48,304 nt of DNA from CALKWS01 sp048594865 (GTDB lineage: Bacteria > Actinomycetota > Actinomycetes > Actinomycetales > Beutenbergiaceae). The notes beneath the pieces were generated by a model. The model searched no databases and was not told the DNA's origin. It was given only the letters and a program-made list of their open reading frames with translations. Each line of letters starts with the position of its first letter. Positions within the stretch are counted from its first letter, which is position 1. This document shows positions 8,690 through 17,775 of the stretch, piece after piece. The stretch lies in the NCBI GenBank assembly GCA_048594865.1, contig JBMDWZ010000024.1, positions 1 through 48,304 of the forward strand. The letters are read 5' to 3'. The translations under genes were made by a program, and so were the position numbers.

Positions 8690-9489
8690 CCTCTGAGGCC
8701 AAGGAGCCCGAGCCGCAGGCGACGGCACCGACGCCGGAGCCGGGCGAGGAGATCGTCCTGCAGGGGCGGATCATTCAAGCGTCCAACGCCACCTTCGTGG
8801 GCGATCTTGGCGAGCGGAAGGTGGTCTACAAACCGATCGCCGGTGAGCAGCCGCTGTGGGACTTTCCGCAAGGCTCTCTCGCCGGCCGGGAGGTCGCCGC
8901 CCATGCCTTATCGGAGGCGATCGGCTGGGAGATCGTGCCACCGACGTGGCTCGGCACCGGCCCCTTCGGGCCCGGGATGGTGCAGGAATGGCGTGAACCG
9001 GACCCAGAACAAGAAGCGATCACCGTGCTCCCGCCCGCGCAGGTTCCAGAGACCGGGTGGTGCTACGTGTTCGACGGCGTAGATGCCGGCGGCGAGACGG
9101 TCGCCTTGATCCATGAAGACTCCGCGGCGCTACGCCGGATGGCGATCTTCGATGTTCTGGCCAATAACGCCGACCGCAAGGGCGGGCACGTCCTGGAGTT
9201 CGGTCAGGGGCACCGGTACGGCGTGGACCACGGCCTGACCTTCCACACCGAGTACAAACTGCGCACGGTGCTGTGGGGCTGGATGGGGCAGGACTTACAG
9301 CCGGAGGAGATCCAGGGCGTGCGGCGCGTAGTCGACGCCCTGCAGGGCCCGCTCGGTGAGGAGCTGCGCGATCTGATCACCAACGACGAACGCGACGCGC
9401 TGGCCGCCCGGTGTGAGCTCCTGCTTCAAACCGGGACGTTCCCGGTGCCGCAGGAGGAGTTCCCGATGATCCCGTGGCCGCCGTTCTAG
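8686..9489 (+). CDS. SCO1664 family protein (phosphatidylinositol-kinase-like fold)
   Basis: The 267-residue product matches the SCO1664 family, which is distantly related to PI3/PI4 kinases and HipA-like folds. Visible motifs are an ATP-site-like VVYKPIAGE (about 45-53), FDVLANNADRKGGH (about 151-164) with the catalytic-loop style D and N, and YGVDHGLTFH (about 175-184), a DFG-equivalent. The GTG start overlaps the DUF3090 stop (GTGA). In many Actinobacteria mshC follows this gene; here the next gene is convergent trpS and mshC is absent from the window. Kinase activity is inferred from the fold only. Confidence 0.85.
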   Translation: MTSEAKEPEPQATAPTPEPGEEIVLQGRIIQASNATFVGDLGERKVVYKPIAGEQPLWDFPQGSLAGREVAAHALSEAIGWEIVPPTWLGTGPFGPGMVQEWREPDPEQEAITVLPPAQVPETGWCYVFDGVDAGGETVALIHEDSAALRRMAIFDVLANNADRKGGHVLEFGQGHRYGVDHGLTFHTEYKLRTVLWGWMGQDLQPEEIQGVRRVVDALQGPLGEELRDLITNDERDALAARCELLLQTGTFPVPQEEFPMIPWPPF

Positions 9490-9497
9490 CAGCCCGC

Positions 9498-9515
9498 CTG
9501 AGCCCCCAGGCTCAG
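9498..9515. terminator. Hairpin between converging genes
   Basis: A perfect 7-bp stem, CTGAGCC and GGCTCAG, closes a 4-base loop in the 22-bp gap between the SCO1664 gene and trpS. It overlaps the trpS stop codon. No U-tract follows on either side, so it is at best a bidirectional terminator of the U-less actinobacterial type. Confidence 0.5.
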
Positions 9516-10621
9516 TAGATCATCCCCATGGTTTCGCGGACCTCCTGCAGGGTGGTCTCGGCGATCTCGTTGGCGCGGGCGTTGCCCTCGCGCAGCACGC
9601 TGAGCAGGTAGCCGGGGTCGGCCTGCAGTTCGGCGCGGCGGGCGCGGATCGGGGCCAGGCGTTCATTGACCGCCTCGGTGACCAGCGCCTTGAGCGCGCC
9701 GCCTCCGCCATCGCCGATCTGAGCGGCCAACTGGGCCGGATCGGAATCGCTGCACAGGGCGGCGATCTGCAGCAGGTTCGCCACCGCCGGGCGGTTCACC
9801 GGATCGAAGGTGATGTTGCGGTCCGAATCGGTGACCGCACGCTTGAGGGCCTTGGCGGTCTCATCGGCGCTCATCGCTAGGTCGATGGTGTTGCGCAGCG
9901 ACTTGGACATCTTGTTCTCACCATCGGTGCCGAGCACGTTCACCACTGGGGCCAAGAGTGCGTCGGGGGCGGGGACTACTTGTTTGCCGCCGGCGTACCG
10001 CTCGTTGAACCGGCGAGCGATTACCCGGGTGAGTTCCAGGTGCGGGAGTTGGTCCTTGCCGACCGGAACCACATTGGCCTTGCAGAACAGGATGTCGGCG
10101 GCCTGGTGCACCGGGTAGGTCAGCAGAAGTCCGCTCATCGGGCGGTTACCCGAGGCTTCCTGTTCGGCCTTGACGGTGGGGTTGCGGCGAAGTTCGGAAT
10201 CGGTAACTAGCGAGAGGAACGGCAGCAGCAGCTGGTTCAGGGCCGGGACCGCGGAGTGCGCGAAGATCGTGGACTTCGCCGGGTCGATTCCCACGGCCAG
10301 GTAGTCGGTGAGAACTTCACGCACCACATCCGGGATCGAACCGAGCTCGTCCCGGTCGGTGATCACCTGGTAATCGGCCACCAGGATCATCGTTTCCAGG
10401 CCAAGGTTCTGCAACCGGACCCGGTTCGCCAGGGTGCCCAAGTAGTGCCCCAGGTGCAGACGTCCGGTGGGCCGGTCGCCGGTGAGCATCCGCAGACCAC
10501 TGGGGTCGGTGGCGAGCTGCTTTTCGATCTCGTTGCTGCGGGCCTGGCTGGCGTCCAGCGAGCGGTCCAGAGCTTCGGCGCTGTCCAAGTTGGGGCCGTC
10601 GGTGGCGGTAGGTGAAGTCAC
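9512..10621 (-). CDS. trpS: Tryptophanyl-tRNA synthetase
   Basis: This class I aminoacyl-tRNA synthetase charges tRNA-Trp. The HIGH-type motif HLGH is at 56-59, preceded by GDRPTGRL, and KMSKS is at 237-241. The GTG at 10621 (369 residues) was chosen over a start 51 bases upstream because the upstream residues are arginine-rich non-homologous sequence and TACCCT lies 6 nt before this GTG. The N-terminal extension of about 40 residues before MLTGDRPTG is longer than in E. coli TrpS. The gene converges on the SCO1664 gene and is downstream of glgX but probably has its own promoter. Confidence 0.95.
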   Translation of the reverse strand: MTSPTATDGPNLDSAEALDRSLDASQARSNEIEKQLATDPSGLRMLTGDRPTGRLHLGHYLGTLANRVRLQNLGLETMILVADYQVITDRDELGSIPDVVREVLTDYLAVGIDPAKSTIFAHSAVPALNQLLLPFLSLVTDSELRRNPTVKAEQEASGNRPMSGLLLTYPVHQAADILFCKANVVPVGKDQLPHLELTRVIARRFNERYAGGKQVVPAPDALLAPVVNVLGTDGENKMSKSLRNTIDLAMSADETAKALKRAVTDSDRNITFDPVNRPAVANLLQIAALCSDSDPAQLAAQIGDGGGGALKALVTEAVNERLAPIRARRAELQADPGYLLSVLREGNARANEIAETTLQEVRETMGMIY

Positions 10622-10627
10622 GTCCCT

Positions 10628-10633
10628 AGGGTA
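10628..10633 (-). promoter_or_regulatory. -10 hexamer of trpS (leaderless)
   Basis: TACCCT on the minus strand stands 6 nt before the trpS GTG, with no Shine-Dalgarno sequence between. It overlaps the palindrome CCCTAGGG. This is consistent with leaderless initiation and supports the GTG start. Confidence 0.45.
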
Positions 10634-10719
10634 ACGGCGCCAGCGAGGTCGGCGGCCCGTGCCACCCGCCACGGTTAGCCAGGTTCACGGCGCCAGCTCC
10701 GAACGCGTCGGCGGCCTGC

Positions 10720-12885
10720 TCATCGCTGTTGCAGGTACACCTGCACCGACGTCGCGGCCACCGTGACCTGTCCCGAGCGGGCACCGCCGTCCTGCGGTGA
10801 GTCCCAGACCGAATCCCAGGCCAGCGCCCAGTTTCCCTCACCGGCCAGGGCGACGCCAGCATCGACCAGGGTGCCATTGATGATGACCAACGCCAGGCGA
10901 TCCTCGCCGAGCAGCGGGCGCCGCAGCATCTGCAACACCCGGGCGCCGCGGTTCTCCCAGGCCTCCAGGCGCATCGGGGCGCCGGCGGCGTCGAACCAGG
11001 ACACCGAGTCGGCCCACCTCTCGGTGCCCGCGCTGAAGGTGGTGTAGCGCTGGGGGCGCAACGCCGGATTCTCCCGGCGCAAGATGAGCAGATGTCGCAT
11101 CGTGGCCAGCAGGTCGTCCTGCCAGGGTTGCAGGTCCCAATCCACCCACACCGTGTCATCGTCCAGGGCGTAGCCGTTGTTGTTGCCGCGTTGGGTGCGG
11201 CCCAACTCATCGCCCGCGGTGATCATCGGGGTGCCCGCGGACATCAGCAGGGTGGCAGCGATGTTACGGATGCTCCGGCGCCGGGCCGCCAGGATCGCGG
11301 CATCATCGGTGGGACCCTCTACGCCGTGATTAGCGCTGAGGTTGTTGTCGGTGCCGTCGGCGTTGCTCTCCCCGTTGGCCCAGTTGTGTTTGACGTCGTA
11401 GGAGACCAGGTCCGCCAGGGTGAATCCATCGTGGGCGGTGACGTAGTTGATCGACGACGTCGGGCCGCGGCCGCCGGGGATATCGGTGTGGCCGAAGAAG
11501 TCCGCGGAGCCCGCCAGCCGGGTGGCTAGATCGCGCAGGTCCTGGCCCTGCTCGCCCCGGCGCATTGCGGCGATATCGGTGAGCCAGAACGAGCGCACCA
11601 CATCCCGAAACCGGTCGTTCCATTCCGCCATCGGAGCCGCGAACTGCCCGGTGCGCCAACCGTCGGGCCCGATGTCCCAGGGTTCGGCGATCTGCTTGAC
11701 GCTCGCGAGCACCGGATCGGTCGCCATCGCCCGCAGCACCGGATGCCGCGGATCGAACTCCAGGCCATTGCGGCCCAAGGTCACGGCCAGATCCAGCCGG
11801 AAGCCGTCCACCCCGATCTTCTGAACCCAGTAGCGCATTGAGTCCAGGGCCAGCGACACCGCCGACTGGGCCCGGAAGTCCACGGAGTTCCCGGTCCCGG
11901 TCACGTCGAGGTAGGCGGCGTGGGAGGCGGTGGAGTGCAAGTAGAAACCGCTGTTGTCTAGGCCGCGCCAGCACAGCTGGGGGCCATCGGCGCCGCCCTC
12001 GGCGGTGTGGTTGTAGACCACGTCCAGCAGCACCTCCAACCCGGCCTCGTGCAGCGCGGCGACCATGGCGATCACCTCGGCGAGCACCGCGCCCGGCCCG
12101 GCCTCCTGGGCGGCGGCAGTGGCGTAGGACGGCTCTGGGGCGAAGAAGCCCAGGGTGTTATAGCCCCAGTAGTTCACCGCACCACGCCTGGTCAGGGCCG
12201 GTTCGCTGACCTTGGCGAAGATCGGCAGCAACTCCACTGCGGTCACACCAAGATCGGTCAGGTGCCGAATGGTTGCCGGGTGCGCCAGGCCCGCGTAGGT
12301 GCCTCGCAGCTCCTGTGGAACGCCGTCGAGCCCCATCGTCAGGCCCTTGATGTGCGCCTCATAGATGACCGTCTTGGACCACGGCAGGCGCGGATGGTGA
12401 GAAACCGCCTCGGGCTCGTCCAACGCCACACTCCACGGCACAAAAGGTGCCGAATCCCGGGCGTCGGCGGCGTCGGATACCGGCCGCAGATCCCCATCGA
12501 CCACCGCGCCGTACACCTGCGGCACCAGCTCCAATGACCCCGCAAGCCCGCGGGCATAGGGGTCGGTGAGCAGTTTGTGCTCGTTGTGCCGGTGCCCGTG
12601 ACCTGGATCCCACGGACCTGCCGCCCGAAACCCATAGGCCTGTCCCGCGGCAATATCGGGCACGTGGCCACTCCAGTGCCCGTGATGAGCCGGCATCAGC
12701 GCAAAGCGGCGCTCGGTGGTCGCTTCCCCAGCAGAATCGAAGAGACACAACCACACATCGGTCGCATGTGGGGCATGGACGACGACGTCGAGCCCACCCG
12801 ATTCCAGGTGCCCGCCCAGGCGGTGGCTCACCATGGCGCGGCGGTGCACGGTGCCCGCATCGATGACCTGCACCTGCTGGCTCAT
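10720..12885 (-). CDS. glgX: Glycogen debranching enzyme GlgX
   Basis: This 721-residue GH13 isoamylase-type enzyme hydrolyses alpha-1,6 branches of glycogen or limit dextrin. An N-terminal CBM48-like domain (about 25-130) precedes the barrel. The barrel motifs are VVYNHTAEGG near 290 and FRLDLAVT with nucleophile Asp365; SYDVKHNWANGE and NNNGYALDDDT are GlgX signatures. The start at 12885 is supported by AGGGGA 6 nt before the ATG. It complements the glgE/treS/mak/glgP genes 6-12 kb away, so most of the alpha-glucan cycle is in this neighbourhood. It is divergent from etfB. Confidence 0.94.
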   Translation of the reverse strand: MSQQVQVIDAGTVHRRAMVSHRLGGHLESGGLDVVVHAPHATDVWLCLFDSAGEATTERRFALMPAHHGHWSGHVPDIAAGQAYGFRAAGPWDPGHGHRHNEHKLLTDPYARGLAGSLELVPQVYGAVVDGDLRPVSDAADARDSAPFVPWSVALDEPEAVSHHPRLPWSKTVIYEAHIKGLTMGLDGVPQELRGTYAGLAHPATIRHLTDLGVTAVELLPIFAKVSEPALTRRGAVNYWGYNTLGFFAPEPSYATAAAQEAGPGAVLAEVIAMVAALHEAGLEVLLDVVYNHTAEGGADGPQLCWRGLDNSGFYLHSTASHAAYLDVTGTGNSVDFRAQSAVSLALDSMRYWVQKIGVDGFRLDLAVTLGRNGLEFDPRHPVLRAMATDPVLASVKQIAEPWDIGPDGWRTGQFAAPMAEWNDRFRDVVRSFWLTDIAAMRRGEQGQDLRDLATRLAGSADFFGHTDIPGGRGPTSSINYVTAHDGFTLADLVSYDVKHNWANGESNADGTDNNLSANHGVEGPTDDAAILAARRRSIRNIAATLLMSAGTPMITAGDELGRTQRGNNNGYALDDDTVWVDWDLQPWQDDLLATMRHLLILRRENPALRPQRYTTFSAGTERWADSVSWFDAAGAPMRLEAWENRGARVLQMLRRPLLGEDRLALVIINGTLVDAGVALAGEGNWALAWDSVWDSPQDGGARSGQVTVAATSVQVYLQQR

Positions 12886-12953
12886 GTGGTTCCCCTAGAT
12901 CTTGGATCAGCCCGTATTTCGCGCTTGGGTGGCGAGGGTGGCAGGCTGGGCAC

Positions 12954-13748
12954 ATGCGAATCGTAGTGTGCGTCAAACACGTGCCCGACCTGCAGTCTGA
13001 TCGAGGGTACGACGCTCACGGCCGTACCGTGCGGACCGCCGCTGACGGCACGCTGAACGAGGTCGATGAGAACGCCGTGGAAGAAGCACTGGCCCTGCGC
13101 CAGGCCCACGGCGGTGAGGTCATCGTGCTCACCGTGGGCCCCGAGGTGGCCGCCGGTGCGGTGCGTCGGGCGTTGCAGATGGGCGCCGATGACGCGGTGC
13201 ACGTGAGCGATGAGGCGCTCGCGGGCTCGGATTATCTCGGCACCGCCCGTGCGCTAGGCGCCGCGATCGAGGTACTGCAACAATCCCGCGGGCCGGTGGA
13301 CCTGGTGATCGCCGGGCTCGCGGCGCTCGATGGCCTGGGCTCGGTGGTGCCCACCATGCTCGCCACCGCGCTGGGCTGGCCGCACTTGGGCGTCATCCAA
13401 GAACTGAGCATCTCCGGCGCCACCGTGCACGCTAACCGTGAGCTGGATGGGGTCAGTGAAGTGCTCGAGTGCGCCACCCCGGCCGTCGTGGCCGTCACCG
13501 ACCTCATCAACGCCCCACGCTTCCCGCAGGCGGCCGACATCCTCGCCGCCCGGGACAAACAGATCACCCGCTGGAGCCTGGACGACCTAGGCCTGGACGC
13601 CCGCGACGTCGGTGACGCGGGAGCGAAAGCCCGTACCGTTACGGTGTCGCCGAGCCCCGAGCGCGGCGACCCACTGATCATTACCGATGACGACGGCGAT
13701 GCCGGTGAGCAACTGGCCGCCTACCTCGCCGACCGTGACCTGATCTGA
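12954..13748 (+). CDS. etfB: Electron transfer flavoprotein subunit beta
   Basis: EtfB and EtfA form the soluble flavoprotein that carries electrons from acyl-CoA and other dehydrogenases to the quinone pool. The 264 residues show the family signature: an N-terminal VVCVKHVPD (about 4-12), NEVDENAVEEAL (about 36-47), RRALQMGADDAVHV near 67-80, and DGLGSVVPTMLA near 122. The ATG at 12954 has CAGGCT 6 nt upstream and may be leaderless. It is followed 8 bp later by etfA, as usual. Confidence 0.95.
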   Translation: MRIVVCVKHVPDLQSDRGYDAHGRTVRTAADGTLNEVDENAVEEALALRQAHGGEVIVLTVGPEVAAGAVRRALQMGADDAVHVSDEALAGSDYLGTARALGAAIEVLQQSRGPVDLVIAGLAALDGLGSVVPTMLATALGWPHLGVIQELSISGATVHANRELDGVSEVLECATPAVVAVTDLINAPRFPQAADILAARDKQITRWSLDDLGLDARDVGDAGAKARTVTVSPSPERGDPLIITDDDGDAGEQLAAYLADRDLI

Positions 13749-13756
13749 GGCGCAGC

Positions 13757-14755
13757 ATGTCGCAACCAACTCACACCACACCAGTTCCCGGACCAGTCTT
13801 GGTCCTGCTCGACGACGCATCCCAGGTGCGTAGCGGCGTCGCCGAGGGCTTGACTCAAGCGCGTGACCTCGGGGCACCGGTCGTTGCCGTGGCGACGAGC
13901 GAACCGACCGATTCGGTCCTTCAGACCCTAGGCGAATATGGGGTCGCGGACGTGCTGTGCGCACGGCTGCAGAGCGAGGTCGCGCACCTGTCCACCGCCG
14001 TAGCCCAGGTGCTGGCGGCCGCGGTCGCCAGCCACAAGCCAGCGGCGGTCATCCTCACCTCATCGTTTGCCAATAAGGAAATCGCCGCCGAGGTTGCCTG
14101 GCGAACCGGATCCGGACTGCTGATCGACGTGGCCAGGGTGCAATGGACAGGTGGTGCGATTCGGGGACACAAACGATCCTTCGCGGGCACCTGGGAAGCG
14201 GACTGTGAAACCACCTCGACCACCGCGGTGCTCACCCTGAGCCCGAACTCGGTCACCGCGGCCCCGGCCACTCATGGGCAGCGCCCGCAGGTCACCGACC
14301 TAGACGTGCCGGTGAGCGTCCCCGGTGGACTGAAGCTCGCCTCTCGCACCGAGCACGACTCGGCAGCACAGGACCGCCCGGCGCTCGCCGAGGCCGCGAT
14401 CGTGGTGGCCGGTGGGCGCGGAACGCTCGGCGATTTCGGACCCGTGGAAGAACTGGCCGATGCCTTGGGCGCGGCGGTTGGCACCACCCGCGACTGCGTC
14501 GATGAGGGCTGGATGCCACACGATGCGCAGATCGGGCAGACCGGAATCACGATCGCGCCGCGGCTCTACATCGGCGCCGGCATCTCCGGTGCGCCGCACC
14601 ACCACGGCGGAATGCAGGCCTCGGGGGTCATCGTCGCAGTGAACACCGACCCAGACGCGCCGCTCGCGGCAGTGGCCGACGTCGTCGTCGTCGGGGATCT
14701 GCATGATGTGCTGCCCGCTGCTGCCGCCGCCATCAAACAAGCGCAAGGGAACTAG
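13757..14755 (+). CDS. etfA: Electron transfer flavoprotein subunit alpha
   Basis: This 332-residue partner of EtfB binds FAD through its conserved C-terminal domain. Visible there are GRGTLGDFGPVEELADALG (about 217-235), WMPHDAQIGQTG (about 252-263), YIGAGISGAPHHHGGM (about 273-288) and DVVVVGDLHDVLP near 312. The N-terminal domain is divergent, as normal. It starts 8 bp after etfB in one operon and ends with TAG, showing that TAG acts as an ordinary stop in this genome. The next gene converges on it. Confidence 0.94.
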   Translation: MSQPTHTTPVPGPVLVLLDDASQVRSGVAEGLTQARDLGAPVVAVATSEPTDSVLQTLGEYGVADVLCARLQSEVAHLSTAVAQVLAAAVASHKPAAVILTSSFANKEIAAEVAWRTGSGLLIDVARVQWTGGAIRGHKRSFAGTWEADCETTSTTAVLTLSPNSVTAAPATHGQRPQVTDLDVPVSVPGGLKLASRTEHDSAAQDRPALAEAAIVVAGGRGTLGDFGPVEELADALGAAVGTTRDCVDEGWMPHDAQIGQTGITIAPRLYIGAGISGAPHHHGGMQASGVIVAVNTDPDAPLAAVADVVVVGDLHDVLPAAAAAIKQAQGN

Positions 14756-14804
14756 CGCAGCACAGCGGGGGATCAAGGGCCTCTGGCGCAGCACGCCGGC
14801 GGAC

Positions 14805-16487
14805 CTAGGGGGTCTTGAGCGAGGCGATGGTCGTGGCCGAGACGCTGACGAGGCCCTCGTTGATCACGTCCAACGTCATGAACGCGTCGTGCTGCCACAG
14901 GACCTCGCCGGTGTCCAGGTCCACGCCGAGGGTCGGGACCGAGTTGATCACGGCGATGTCATCGACGATTAAGACCGTGGTAATCGAACTGGGCTCCTGG
15001 AGTTCCAGGCTCCAGCGCGCCTCGCTCTGGTCGGCGCTGAGCAGATGCACGCCCTCTTCTTCCTCGACGACGAAAGGGTAGTCGGAGGTGCCCGTGGCGA
15101 TGGCGTACGCTCCGACGTCCAGGATGGGGTCCCCGATCTCCCCGGTCTCCCAATCGGTGGGACGTACCTGCTCGCCAGCGATATTGATCGCGACCTCCTG
15201 GCCGCGGTACCCCGTGTACGCCAACTCAAAGTTGTCGGTGTGTGAGACCCATAGCTCCGAGCCGTCTGATTCGTACAGTCCGTTGTCCGACCGCATGGAG
15301 CTGGAGCAGCCCACGAACTCGCTCGTGACCACGCTCGGGTAACACATCTGCTCCGACACTGAACCACCTTCCACGTCGATGAAGGTGACCGCGATGCCGG
15401 TGCGCAGGATCAGATTCTCATCCATCAGGTTCCAGGTGGGTCTTGCGACGGCCGTGTACCTGGTGCCGTCCTCGCTCTCGGTTTCGCGCAGGATGTAATC
15501 GGAGTTCTCCAGCCCGGTGACGTCGATCTCCCAGAGGCTCGAGCCGTCGGCGAGGTCGAGCAGGATCAGGTCCGTGAACGTCTTGTCGTCACCAGCGTTG
15601 ACGACCAACCCCGACTCGGTGAGATACACCGACCAGGTGCTTTCGATCGCAGCGCTCCAGGACGAGAGTTCTTCGCCCGAGGACACATCGAGTTCAAACC
15701 CGCGGAGTTCGCCATCATCGGGCTCTACGCACCACAGGGTCTCTTCGCTGCTTAACGTCGTGGCGCATTGCGCCTCGGCGTCGATGGACCACAACTCATC
15801 ACCGGTCGCAGCATCTAGGGCCACCAGACGACGCTGAGGTTCATCGGCGGCGGTGACCGCCACGACCCACACATCTTGGGTCGTGAGCATTGACGAGACT
15901 TGGAAATCGAACCGCTCCCTGGAGTTCAATGGAACGAATACCGCGTAGGTGTCTTGGCCAACCGTCAGCAACTCCCGCGCCCGAAGCTCCCAGTGGGGAT
16001 CCAAGGCCTCCTCCTGCGGAGCCGGCGGTCCACTGGGGCCTGTGGGGCCCGTGGGTGAGGTGGGCCGAGGACCGGTCGTGCCACCGTCAGTCGCCAACAG
16101 GCCGACAGCCCCCACCACCACCAGGAGGATGACGGCGACGGTGACCAGTGTGCCGATCAGTCCATTGCTGAGGGTTTTGCGTTGGGCGTTTGGGTATCCG
16201 CCTTGGCGAACCTGGCTACCCGAGGGCCAGCCGGCGGCCTCGCGGCGGTAGTCCCGGTCTGCCCGGTTGGCGGCCCCCGGGTCCGGGCCGGTGGCCCAGG
16301 TGGGGCCGCGGGATGACCCTCGGGGCGGTGAGCTGGGGTTGTGCTGCGCGGCCGACGGCGACGCATCAGGCGCCGGCAGGTTCGTTTCGTATGGGTTCGG
16401 CGCACTGGGCATGTCTGGCGCGCGGCCATAATCACCGAGGTAATTCTCGGTGCGTTTATTGGCTCGTCGATCGGCCCAGCGACCCAT
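14805..16487 (-). CDS. Membrane-anchored PQQ-like beta-propeller protein
   Basis: The 560-residue product has a hydrophilic, proline-rich N-terminal segment (1-108), one transmembrane helix (about 109-133) and a large extracytoplasmic domain. That domain has repeats typical of PQQ-like propellers: LVALDAATGDELWSID near 225, LILLDLADGSSLWEID near 315 and GVDLDTGEVLWQHD near 525. Such proteins are often scaffolds or sensors; no dehydrogenase ligand residues are evident. The ATG at 16487 has AAGGAG about 9 nt upstream, and is preferred to a start 102 bases earlier that would run into the promoter of the divergent desulfurase. Function unknown. Confidence 0.8.
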   Translation of the reverse strand: MGRWADRRANKRTENYLGDYGRAPDMPSAPNPYETNLPAPDASPSAAQHNPSSPPRGSSRGPTWATGPDPGAANRADRDYRREAAGWPSGSQVRQGGYPNAQRKTLSNGLIGTLVTVAVILLVVVGAVGLLATDGGTTGPRPTSPTGPTGPSGPPAPQEEALDPHWELRARELLTVGQDTYAVFVPLNSRERFDFQVSSMLTTQDVWVVAVTAADEPQRRLVALDAATGDELWSIDAEAQCATTLSSEETLWCVEPDDGELRGFELDVSSGEELSSWSAAIESTWSVYLTESGLVVNAGDDKTFTDLILLDLADGSSLWEIDVTGLENSDYILRETESEDGTRYTAVARPTWNLMDENLILRTGIAVTFIDVEGGSVSEQMCYPSVVTSEFVGCSSSMRSDNGLYESDGSELWVSHTDNFELAYTGYRGQEVAINIAGEQVRPTDWETGEIGDPILDVGAYAIATGTSDYPFVVEEEEGVHLLSADQSEARWSLELQEPSSITTVLIVDDIAVINSVPTLGVDLDTGEVLWQHDAFMTLDVINEGLVSVSATTIASLKTP

Positions 16488-16567
16488 TGAGAAATGCTCC
16501 TTGCGATTGTCGCGGCGCAATTCCGCGGTGAGTACGGCTGCCAGGGTATCGGGGGCGTGGGGTTTCG

Positions 16568-16573
16568 TAGAAT
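16568..16573 (+). promoter_or_regulatory. -10 hexamer of the cysteine desulfurase gene (leaderless)
   Basis: TAGAAT stands 8 nt before the GTG at 16582, and no Shine-Dalgarno sequence is present. The spacing fits transcription starting at or next to the GTG. Confidence 0.5.
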
Positions 16574-16581
16574 GGGTTGTT

Positions 16582-17775
16582 GTGACCATCTACCTTGACC
16601 ACGCGGCGACAACGCCAGTGCGCCCGCAGGTGGCACGGACCTACCTGGAAGCTGGCGAGCACATCGGCAACCCATCATCGCTGCACTCTGCGGGACGCGA
16701 CGCCCGGCGGGTGCTGGAAGAGGCTCGGGAACTGCTCGCCGCACGCCTGGGCGCGCACCCAACGGAGGTGCTCTTTACCTCCGGCGGCACCGAGGCAGAC
16801 AACCTCGCGCTGATGGGGTTGTGGCACGGAGTGAGCGCTGCCTCGCCGCGGCGAGGCATCGTCACCTCCGCCGTGGAGCACCCCGCGATCCTGGACACCG
16901 CCCACGCCCTGGCCGAGGCGCAGCAGGCACCCCTGCACCTGGCGGCGGTCGATGAGGACTGCTTGGTGGACGTCGGCGCACTGGAAGAGCACCTCGCTGG
17001 TACCGGCACGGACACCGCGGTGATGTCGGTGATGTGGGCCAACAACGAGACCGGCACCTGCCAACCGGTCACGGAGGTCGCAGCGTTGGCCCGCCGGCAC
17101 GGAATTGCGGTGCACAGCGACGCCGTGCAGGCCATCGGCACCACCGAGGTTGACTTCGGCGCCAGCGACTTGGATGCCCTGAGCATGTCCGGGCACAAGA
17201 TCGGAGCGCCGGTCGGAATCGGAGCACTGATCGCGCGGCGGGACGCCCCGCTGGCGGCCGTGCAGCACGGCGGGGGACAGGAACGTGACGTGCGCTCCGG
17301 GACCGTCCCGGTGGCCGGCGCCGTAGCACTTGCCCACGCCGTGGACCTTGTGGTCACCGAACGCCAGGAGAACGAGGCGCGCTACCGGGTGCTCACCGAT
17401 CGGCTCATCGAGGGTGTGCTTGGCCACGTTCCTGGGGCGGTCCTGCGCGGGGCCCCGGAGAAGCGGTTGGCCAGCCACGTGTTGTTCACTATCGAGGGCA
17501 CTGACGCCGAAGCGGTACTTTTTGGCCTAGATATGGCCGGAATCGCGGCCGCGTCCGGGGCAGCGTGCCGCGCCGGGGTGAATCAACCGTCGCACGTTCT
17601 GGAAGCGATGGGGCTGGATGAGGCGGCCAGTCGCTCTGGTTTGCGGTTGACCTTGGGTCACACCAGCACGCACAGTGATATCGATACGTTGTTGCAAGTT
17701 TTGCCGGACGTGGTCACGCGAGCACGGGCCGCCTACGCTCGGCGCACCGGCAATCGAGTTCAGGTGGAAGCATGA
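16582..17775 (+). CDS. Cysteine desulfurase (class V aminotransferase, IscS/NifS type)
   Basis: This PLP enzyme removes sulfur from cysteine as an enzyme-bound persulfide. The 397 residues show YLDHAATTP at the N-terminus, the PLP lysine Lys206 in SGHKIGAP and the persulfide cysteine Cys329 in SGAACRAGV. The GTG at 16582 was chosen because homology begins here, although the frame stays open about 130 bases upstream. It overlaps mnmA by four bases (ATGA). That coupling indicates it supplies sulfur for tRNA 2-thiouridine, the IscS-to-MnmA route, although a wider role in Fe-S or thiamine synthesis is not excluded. Confidence 0.93.
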   Translation: MTIYLDHAATTPVRPQVARTYLEAGEHIGNPSSLHSAGRDARRVLEEARELLAARLGAHPTEVLFTSGGTEADNLALMGLWHGVSAASPRRGIVTSAVEHPAILDTAHALAEAQQAPLHLAAVDEDCLVDVGALEEHLAGTGTDTAVMSVMWANNETGTCQPVTEVAALARRHGIAVHSDAVQAIGTTEVDFGASDLDALSMSGHKIGAPVGIGALIARRDAPLAAVQHGGGQERDVRSGTVPVAGAVALAHAVDLVVTERQENEARYRVLTDRLIEGVLGHVPGAVLRGAPEKRLASHVLFTIEGTDAEAVLFGLDMAGIAAASGAACRAGVNQPSHVLEAMGLDEAASRSGLRLTLGHTSTHSDIDTLLQVLPDVVTRARAAYARRTGNRVQVEA